This document shows positions 58,101 through 64,000 of a DNA stretch of 64,000 nt, one piece after another. The stretch is from Alnus glutinosa (taxonomy: Eukaryota; Streptophyta; Magnoliopsida; Fagales; Betulaceae). The stretch is taken from the NCBI RefSeq assembly GCF_958979055.1, contig NC_084897.1, positions 19,445,628-19,509,627 of the forward strand, in the 5' to 3' direction. Both the position numbers and the translations under genes were made by a program. Below the pieces are notes generated by a model, which did not search any database, had not been told where the DNA came from, and saw only the letters and a list, made by a program, of their open reading frames with translations. Within the stretch, counting starts at the first letter, position 1, and each line of letters starts with the position of its first letter.

Positions 58101-59506
58101 TGGATCGGAGCTCATAACTGGTCTGGACCATGCTGTTGATTGAAGTCGACAAAGCCTTGGTTTAGTTTTTAATATTTGTTATTTCCATAATTGTTAAGTG
58201 ATAATTTTAGAAAGGTTTTAAGGGATTTCAACAGTAGTCTCTTAGAATTTTTCCTTGGGGACAAGGAAATTGTTAGGGGAAGGGAATGGTGTAAACTTTT
58301 CTTGGGAGTTAAGTTAGAGACTAATAAAGAGTAAATCTCCATTTATTTTGTAGTCTAGTCTAATGAGGAATAGATATTCCAAATAAGGTTATAGGCTATT
58401 TGTGAGTATTCTTTCTCTCTAGGGTCTAAGTCAATGACGGCTAAACCTAACCTTGTAACATGTAGCTATTATTCCTCTAGGGTTCCTGCATGGTGTAAAT
58501 GACGGTTAGACCTAATGGTTATGTCTTATGACCTAGCCGTCTCCTATTTAAGCGTAATCCTAATGAATAAAATATCATGCTTGAGTATTATTAAAACTTA
58601 GATTGTCTTTTGGTGTCTTGGAAGTAGCCCATATCCTTTTCCCTTAGTTCTTATTTGTTTGGTTCACATCAGTATCATTCATTTCTTATAGGGTGAGAAT
58701 TTCAGATCGTTACTATTCTTAGTTCCATGCTTTGCTTTTAATCTGGACATTATATGGGCATCTTTGTGGCTTTGAGTTCTTCTTATATCTCTTATGGAAG
58801 CTTGGAGCTTGTTATAAAAAAAAAGAGATATGTTCCCTGTTTCTTGATTTATGTAACTTATGTGATCTGGCTTGGACTTGCACTGCTTTTCATCTGCAAG
58901 AGCTGGGTTTAAAATCTAAAATTTTGAACTATAGATTTTTATATTTCTGTTTAGAATCCGAATGATTTCTCATCCTGTGTAAACTATTCATTTCCATGAG
59001 CGTAAACTGAGTTGTTCAATTACTATATAACCCATTTCTTATTCTTTTCAGATGCTGGGGTTTTTTCAACACTTTAAGCTAGCTCTTCATTTTCAATCCC
59101 TGCTCTTTTGGCTGGTAAGTAGCATTTTACCAATTATGTTTTTAAGGCGTCCATAATAAAGGTCAGCTAGCAGATAGTTATCTTTGAATAATTTTCATGC
59201 TTGCTTCCCTTTTAGGCACTAATGAGAGACTTGATGTCAAAGCCAAAGGTTGTTGCACATTCAGCTGGAGACAGTTCGGCTGTTAATAGTCTAAGCACTG
59301 GTTCTGGACAGGCTGATAGTGAAAAGAGAAAGATCTTAGGTTTTGTGAATGATGATATTTGTAGTGCAATTCTGGATATATCTTTCCAGCGTATGCTAAA
59401 GAGGGAAAAGGTTCTTCCTGGAACTGAACATACCCTGGGGGCATTGGAGTTGTGGAGTGATGATTTTGAAGGCAGGGGTGATTTTGGCCAGTATCGATCG
59501 AGGCTG
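50717..59506 (+). CDS. HST: HASTY (exportin-5 homologue), 5' part: coding exons 1-11
   Basis: Eleven exons join in frame to 470 residues: 50717-50830, 52052-52153, 54525-54668, 54754-54834, 54937-55006, 55252-55322, 55397-55560, 55662-55733, 55855-56092, 59052-59114, 59216-59506. Diagnostic stretches are MEDSSTNTANNVARAI, SSEIRLHAFKMLQHLVRLRW, DRRRLLLRGLTQSLPEILPL, MLGFFQHFKLALHF and LELWSDDFEGRGDFGQYRSR. HASTY is an importin-beta family karyopherin needed for normal miRNA accumulation and movement in plants; the full Arabidopsis protein is about 1,200 residues, so roughly 60% is still to come. The donor at 59507 (GTACGT) opens an intron that exceeds 4.4 kb and continues past the window. All exons seen are free of stops, so the gene is probably functional, provided the TE-filled intron is spliced. 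Confidence 0.95.
50837..50888. repeat. (CT)n microsatellite 6 bp inside the first HST intron
   Basis: A run of about 26 CT units directly follows the donor GTACCC at 50831. Its length is likely polymorphic. Confidence 0.95.
51433..51581 (+). mobile_element. 5'-truncated LINE 3' end with perfect 20-bp TSD, in HST intron 1
   Basis: The 149-bp insert ends in poly-A and is flanked by identical 20-bp repeats at 51413-51432 and 51582-51601 (beginning AATAGAGTTGATTGCCTG). Its 3' end carries TGTATACCACCTGTGTACTT, TACGCTTC, TAATAAAATTTTAATTAC and CTATCAAA, shared with copies at 59821-59910 and, reversed, 60809-61012. Confidence 0.93.
52154..54524. other. HST intron 2, 2.37 kb
   Basis: There is no coding sequence or clear element. 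Local features are a purine-rich stretch at 53250-53290 (GAAGGAAGGGGGAAAAAAGA) and poly-T tracts. ORFs here are short and featureless. Confidence 0.5.
55036..55142. repeat. Compound microsatellite (CT)n(T)n(GT)n...(G)n in HST intron 5
   Basis: Adjacent CT, T, GT and G runs begin ~30 bp after the donor at 55007, in the 245-bp intron 55007-55251. The frames through it (Ser-Leu, Cys-Val repeats) are artefacts. Confidence 0.95.
57029..58671 (+). mobile_element. Complete small non-autonomous LTR retrotransposon in HST intron 9
   Basis: The 5' LTR (57029-57430, TGATGT...ACATCA) and 3' LTR (58287-58671, TGGTGT...ACATCA) are direct repeats. By eye they differ at about 22 positions, plus an 18-bp deletion in the 3' copy. 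The primer site TGGCATCAGAGC starts two bases after the 5' LTR, and a purine tract (AGGGGAAGGGAA) precedes the 3' LTR. The whole is flanked by perfect GTATC repeats (57024-57028 and 58672-58676). The internal 856 bp has no protease, RT, RNase H or integrase. It fits the TRIM/short-LARD class and must have moved using another element's enzymes. Confidence 0.95.
57532..58047 (+). CDS. ORF inside the small LTR element, possible Gag remnant
   Basis: A 171-codon ORF starts MSFQIFLGAKQQARLEKM about 100 bp after the primer site, where Gag would begin. The first ~45 residues (charged, helix-like, KMRLDFLVWKDKSSKQMEEH) could be a Gag remnant. The rest is Pro/Ser/His-rich with no zinc knuckle. Its status as a real gene is doubtful. 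Confidence 0.3.
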   Translation: MSFQIFLGAKQQARLEKMRLDFLVWKDKSSKQMEEHMRRIKTFPASQSPPITPTPPAPSSVVDLCRSVHQQPPSSQMYRSPHIRRSFHRLAIKHRIKQLLWFPCQPRVAHSFRTSRNHQTRPSRCTVNHHTAESFSLSSFPPLQATPHAIVTASQPSCHTQNKRKKRRVFA

Positions 59507-59698
59507 GTACGTATCACATGTCTAGGATCTAAGATGTCTTTGTTTTTCGCATTTTGCATAATGATACTATTCTTTTTCTTGTTTATAACCTGCTACAGTT
59601 ACAGACCGTTTTCCTTTTAATTAATTAAAGTGGTGGGGGGTGTAACTTTTTTTCCTTTTAATTAATTGAAGTGGTGGGGAGTCATATGGCATGTGGTG

Positions 59699-60021
59699 TG
59701 TTAATCATGATGGAAAAATGGAAGAAAATGTATGAAAGGAGGAGCTGTATTTATTTTATATTCAGCCCTATGCTATTCATTTATATATAGGAGAAATGAG
59801 TACAATAGAGTGAGGAATACCTTAAAAGGGGTTCTCTTGTATACTTCCTGTGTACTAAGGTTGTGTCCCTCTGTATTTTTTAATGAGATTGAATTATTTA
59901 TCAAAAAAAGAGAGTGAAGAATATTCCTGAGAATGCAAGTTGGTACTAGGACACCTATTCTTGATACCTCATCTAAGTATTCTTCTAGAATAGTACACTT
60001 ATTATAGCATGCATTCTAACA
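59699..60021 (-). mobile_element. 3' LTR of the reverse-strand copia element
   Basis: On the plus strand it reads TGTTAATCAT...ATTCTAACA, a perfect 5-bp inverted terminus. On the minus strand it directly follows the purine tract GCTTGAGGAGGAG (60022-60034). A minus-strand TATA-like region lies near 59780-59795. A LINE 3' end (59821-59910) interrupts it; without that the LTR is about 220 bp. The other LTR lies beyond the window. Confidence 0.75.
59821..59910 (+). mobile_element. 5'-truncated LINE 3' end inside the copia LTR
   Basis: A 90-bp fragment with TGTATACTTCCTGTGTACTA, TAATGAGATTGAATTATTTA and TCAAAAAAA at its end. It is flanked by AGAGTGAGGAATAC (59807-59820) and AGAGTGAAGAATAT (59911-59924), a 14-bp TSD with two mismatches. 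It belongs to the same family as 51433-51581. Confidence 0.85.
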
Positions 60022-60808
60022 CTCCTCCTCAAGCTGGAGCATATATTTCATACAAGCAAAGTTGGGAATAGATAAATTCTAACCGACTCTTACATAATGA
60101 CTTTCCTTAGACTTCACAAATGGTGTGGCTATATCTCCACTCAGTATCTTGTCTCTGACCAAGTGGCAGTCAACTTCAATGTATCCTCTCATGGAATATG
60201 GGATTAGTGGTAATATGTAGAGCAGCTTAGTTATCACAAGATAATGGGATATGAGTAGGTGTTGGGAAGCCTATCTCTCGAAGGAAGCATTGTAACCAAG
60301 TTGGCTCACTAGTAGTATGAGCCATCGCTCTATACTCAGCTTCTTCACTTGATTGGGCAACTAAATTTTGCTTCTTACTTTTCCACGTTATGAGATTTCC
60401 TCCCATAAAGGTATAATATCCTGTAGTGGACCTTCTGTCTGACGATGATCTTGCCCAGCCTGCATTAGTGAAACCTTCCAATTTGATATGACCATTCTTC
60501 CTAAACAATACCCTCAGCCTAGGGCTTTCTTCAGGTATTGAATAATACGAATAACAATGTCCCAATGCGAGTCTCGGAGCCTCTAAGAACTTACTCACCA
60601 CACTTAGTGCATATGAGATATCTAGGCTTGTGATAGTGATATAATTAAGTTTCCCAACAATCGACAATGCTACGATTTGGAAACAAATGTCCTTCATCTC
60701 TCAAGAGTTTTTGATTGGGATCCATAGGAGAACAATAGCTCAAGCACCAACAATCCAATCTTCTCAAGGATATCAAGTACATACTTTGAGATAAATTGAT
60801 ACCTATCT

Positions 60809-61012
60809 TCTTTTTGATAAGTAAGGTCAAATTTTATTATAAAAAAAGCGTGAGGCTCCCCTAAGTACACAATGAGTATAGATAAAGAACACCTAGAAAG
60901 AGGAAAACAAAAAGGAAACAAAGACCCACAAAAACCCGAACAACGCCCACAGCAAAACCCCACCCTAACCCTTGAGACCCACCACAACTAACAAAAAACA
61001 CCCCAAACAACA
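60809..61012 (-). mobile_element. LINE 3' end inserted in copia RT, reverse orientation
   Basis: Read on the minus strand it ends with TACTCATTGTGTACTTAGGG, CACGCTTTTTTTATAATAAA and TTACTTATCAAAAAG, matching the family at 51433 and 59821. It splits the copia RT between the ...FLG and ...YQFISKYVLD regions. It is about 200 bp, longer than the other two fragments. No clear TSD was found. Confidence 0.75.
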
Positions 61013-62483
61013 CATCGTAGGTCTTGCAACCTCAATCCCCAAGAAATATTGAAGTTTGCCCAAATCTATGGTATGAACGCGCTATTGCGAAAACTACTTT
61101 CAACCTGGTGATTCCTCCAGAGTCATTTCCAGTAATCACGATGCCATCTACATAAACAACTACTAGGATGTACCTAGCCTAAGTGTGTAGTGAAAAACCG
61201 AGTAATCTGTCTGGCAACAGTGGAGGCCAAATTCCATTACTACTTTGAAGAATTTTCCAAAGCATGCTCTTGGTGACCACTTTCTTCAATTTGCAAACAC
61301 CACCCCGATACTCCGTCTGAGCAACAAACCCAGGTGGTTGCTCCATGTAGACTTACTCAAGTAAACCACCATGAAGGAAGACATTCTTAACATCCAATTG
61401 ATGGAATGCCCAATCAAGATTGACAGCAATAGAAATCAATACACGAATAGAAGAGATCTTGGCCACATGAGAGAATGTCTCATCATTGTCAATGCCATTA
61501 GTTTGTGTAGCCCTTGGCAACCAACCGTGTCTTGAGGCGGTCAACAAAACCATCAGGATGAAACTTAACAGTATATACCCATTTATAACCAATAGTATGT
61601 TTGCAAGCCGGTAAGGGAACAAGATCCCAAGTCCCATTCTGATGTAAAGTTGTCATCTCTAATTTCATTGCTCTCCTCCAACCTGGGTCGGAGAGTGCAT
61701 CTTGAATTAGGAATAAAAAGACTAGAAGGGGTGGAAATAAAACAGGAAAAGGATGGAGTCAAAGATTGACAAGAAACAAAATTACCAATGGGATGCTTGG
61801 TGATACAAGAGCGAGTACCTTTCCGAAGAGCAATGGGAAGGGAATCAGAATCAATAGATGGTGCAGAATTGTAGATGGTGAGGATGATGGAAGGGGCAAG
61901 GGGCTTGTTGGTCGTGGACGTCTGGAATACTTGTAATGGAGCTGAGGCTGTCGAAGGTAGAGTTACGGTGAAGGTATAGGAACAGTGGAGGAAGGTAAAG
62001 AATTAGGAGTTGGAAACTGAATAGAAGAGGTCAGAGACTCCAACTGATATTCCTTGGAAGAACGGGCACCAAAGAAATATGATTGAGACTCATTGAAGGT
62101 AACATCGGCACGTGTAACTATCTTGTCAAGGCTAGAGAATAGCTTTGATATCCCTTCGAAGTATGTGAATAACCAAGGAAGACACACTTAGCGGAACAAG
62201 GATTGAGTTTGTCAAAACTTGGGCCAAGATTGTGGACATAAGAAACACATCCAAAAACTCGAGGAGGCAAAGAGAACACTAGAGAGAAGGGAATAAGATG
62301 GAGTACAGTGACACTCCATTAAGAACAAAGGAGGGCATTGTATTAATGAGGTAGCATGTTGTAAAAATGTTTTGTTACGTGCACATGAAACAAAAGGGCT
62401 GAGGAAACATCAAGTAGGTGTCGATTCTTCCGCTCAACACCACCATTCTGTTGTGGTGTGTGAGGGCAAGTGGTCTGGTGCAT

Positions 62484-62697
62484 GGACATAAATTTTTTAC
62501 AAACCAGTTTGTAGAAAATTTCTTATAAACCAACTTCTAATATTGACATGTGTCCATTGTATATGAAAAACACGTTTTTTTTTTTTAATTGTATGTGCTT
62601 CTCACATGCTTTTGTAATAGCTTAAAGAACACATGTCGCTTTTAGAGGCAGATTTGTTTGAGTTTCCTACAAACTAGTTTGTAGGAAATTTATGTCA
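62484..62697. mobile_element. 214-bp foldback MITE in the copia integrase
   Basis: The ends read GGACATAAATTTTTTACAAA and, inverted, TGACATAAATTTCCTACAAA; each end holds an ACTAGTTTGTAG-type small palindrome. Flanks are TCTGGTGCAT (62474-62483) and TCTAGTGTAT (62698-62707), a 10-bp repeat with two transitions, suggesting a Mutator-like origin. Confidence 0.75.
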
Positions 62698-63311
62698 TCT
62701 AGTGTATAATGCCTTTGTTAGATAGATAGGAAGTAAAGGAATATGAAACATATTCTTTGGCATTCTTGGACCTCAATATTTGAATTTTCTGACCAAATTG
62801 AGTTTTGACTTATGAAAAAACTGAAAGATTAACGTTAACTCCGAACGATTTTTCATTAAAAACAACCAAGTCATGCAAGAGTAGTCGTCAACAAAGGTAA
62901 CAAAGTACTGAAATTTATTAGACGCAACACCAAAAGGACTCCATATATTGGAGTGGATTAGCTCAAATGGGCTAGAAACCCGACCAACAAACCTAGATGG
63001 AAAAGACACACGGCAATGTTTATTGAATTGACATGCTTCACAAGACAAAGGGGATATATGATCAAGGCTCCTTGACGTTTTAAATTGGAAAGAGATGGAT
63101 TATCAAATTGATAATGCCAATGGAAAGAAAATAATGAGGACTGAAGTGCCCGTGGAAGTGAGATGGGAGCAAAATCCAAATAGCAGAGACATCCAGCTTC
63201 ATGTCCCCATACCAATCACTCACTTTGTTTGTAGATCTTGAAAAACACAGATAGAAGGATAAAAGCTAACATAACACTGGAGATCCTTGGTGATTTTACT
63301 AATGGAGATTA

Positions 63312-64000
63312 TTGTGCAAATTGGATTTGGAGAAAGCTTATGATCACGTGAATTGGGATTTCCTCCTTTACATACTTCAGAGATGTGGGTTTGGGGAGAG
63401 GTGGAGGAAATGGATTAAATTTTGCGTTTCTATGGTAAAATTTTCCATTTTGGTAAATGGCGTCCCTTCTGGTTTCTTTCAGAGCTCGCGGGGGATTAGG
63501 CAAGGTGATCCTCTTTCTCCTTTGCTGTTTGTGGTGGTTATAGAAGCGCTTAGCAGGATGTTGAATGCGTCTATGCTCCAAGGCTTGCTTTCAGGCTTCT
63601 CAGTGGGCTTCATGGGTAATGACGCTTTAGTGGTGAATCATTTACTGTTTGCGGAAGATACCTTAATTTTTTGTGGAGCTCAAGCCGAGCATGTTCGAAA
63701 TTTGAGGTGTACGTTCTTATGTTTCGAAGCGGTGTCAGGGTTGAGGATCAATTTTGGCAAATCCGAATTGGTCCCTATTGGCGAGGTGGAAGATGTAGAG
63801 TCTTTGGCTCATATTCTGGGTTGTAGAATTGGGTCTCTGCCGATGACTTATTTGGGTATGCCGTTGGGGGCGTCGTTCAAATCTATTTCTATTTGGAATG
63901 GGGTTATTGAGAAGGTGGAACGAAGGTTGGCTAGTTGGAAGAAACTATATTTGTCCAAGGGTGGTAGGGTAACTTTGATTCACAGTACTCTTTCTAGCAT
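63312..64000 (+). mobile_element. L1-type LINE reverse transcriptase, 5'-truncated, runs off the window
   Basis: An open frame from 63312 to the window end encodes the middle of a plant L1 [65 protein letters not shown] and [20 protein letters not shown]. The catalytic FADD motif reads FAED, so the enzyme is probably inactive. There is no endonuclease or ORF1 upstream: the frame starts abruptly inside the reverse-strand copia, as expected for a 5'-truncated LINE insertion. The absence of stops over 229 codons suggests a fairly young copy. Confidence 0.93.

Larger units (their letters stand above)
60022..63300 (-). pseudogene. Decayed Ty1/copia gag-pol, reverse strand
   Basis: Read on the minus strand from 63300 downward: GAG-pre-integrase remnants (WHYQFDNPSLSNLKRQ near 63120), integrase (SCEACQFNKHC, FVTFVDDYSCMTWLF; then the TPQQNGVVERKN region near 62440), an RT N-terminal part (GIDNDETFSHVAKISSIRVL, DVKNVFLHGG at 61353-61637), an altered catalytic site (YVDGIVITG where YVDD is expected, near 61150), and RNase H (RRSTTGYYTFMGGN, SSEEAEYRAMA at 60227-60697). 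Stops and frameshifts are numerous. The element is interrupted by a MITE (62484-62697) and a LINE 3' end (60809-61012), and its upstream part is interrupted by a LINE at 63312. It lies in a large HST intron in antisense orientation. Confidence 0.92.

Overview
This is plant nuclear DNA, almost certainly from a eudicot and probably a woody rosid; I cannot name the species. The evidence is spliced GT-AG genes with plant-only families (a DYW-type PPR protein, a DRB-type dsRNA-binding protein, HASTY), AT-rich intergenic DNA, and many plant Ty1/copia, Ty3/gypsy, LINE and MITE copies. No bacterial, organellar, viral, tRNA, rRNA or CRISPR feature was seen.

Layout. 1-3938: a gypsy-type LTR that appears to have inserted into a decayed copia element. 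5648-7342: a two-exon gene for a repeat protein rich in YGYK units, of unknown function. 7.4-10.8 kb: MITEs and foldback repeats. 10792-14482: a wrecked secreted aspartic protease gene, split by repeats and by a solo LTR with a perfect target-site duplication (TSD). 15485-17845: an intronless PPR-DYW gene. 18-20 kb: a second copy of the 670-bp MITE and an LTR relic. 20.3-25.8 kb: a DRB2/3/5-clade dsRNA-binding protein gene with two dsRBDs. 26-29.2 kb: foldback elements, then three sibling MITEs with 9-bp TSDs directly upstream of NOP58. 29.2-33.3 kb: NOP58, eight phase-0 coding exons, with duplicated site II motifs and a telo-box. 34.6-35.6 kb: a 937-bp retroposon with a 13-bp TSD. 36.2-39.4 kb: a probable 3.2-kb solo LTR carrying a hAT-like MITE, a tandem triplication and a hairpin. 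41.5-47.6 kb: a CDK-like kinase gene with an N-myristoylation signal and seven coding exons. 47.7-50.7 kb: repeats and LTR relics. 50717 onward: HASTY (HST), the plant exportin-5 homologue. Its first eleven coding exons end at 59506, and the following intron runs to the window edge, filled with a reverse-strand copia, LINE pieces and a MITE.

The five intact host genes are all on the plus strand. They are ordinary single eukaryotic transcription units and not an operon. Two act in small-RNA biology (DRB, HST), one in box C/D snoRNP assembly (NOP58), one probably in organelle RNA editing (PPR-DYW), and one in signalling (the kinase). The window is most informative as a record of nested and clustered transposition. 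Several insertions can be proved from sequence alone by their TSDs: 13034-13354, 28705-29209, 34650-35586, 36592-37031, 51433-51581 and 57029-58671.
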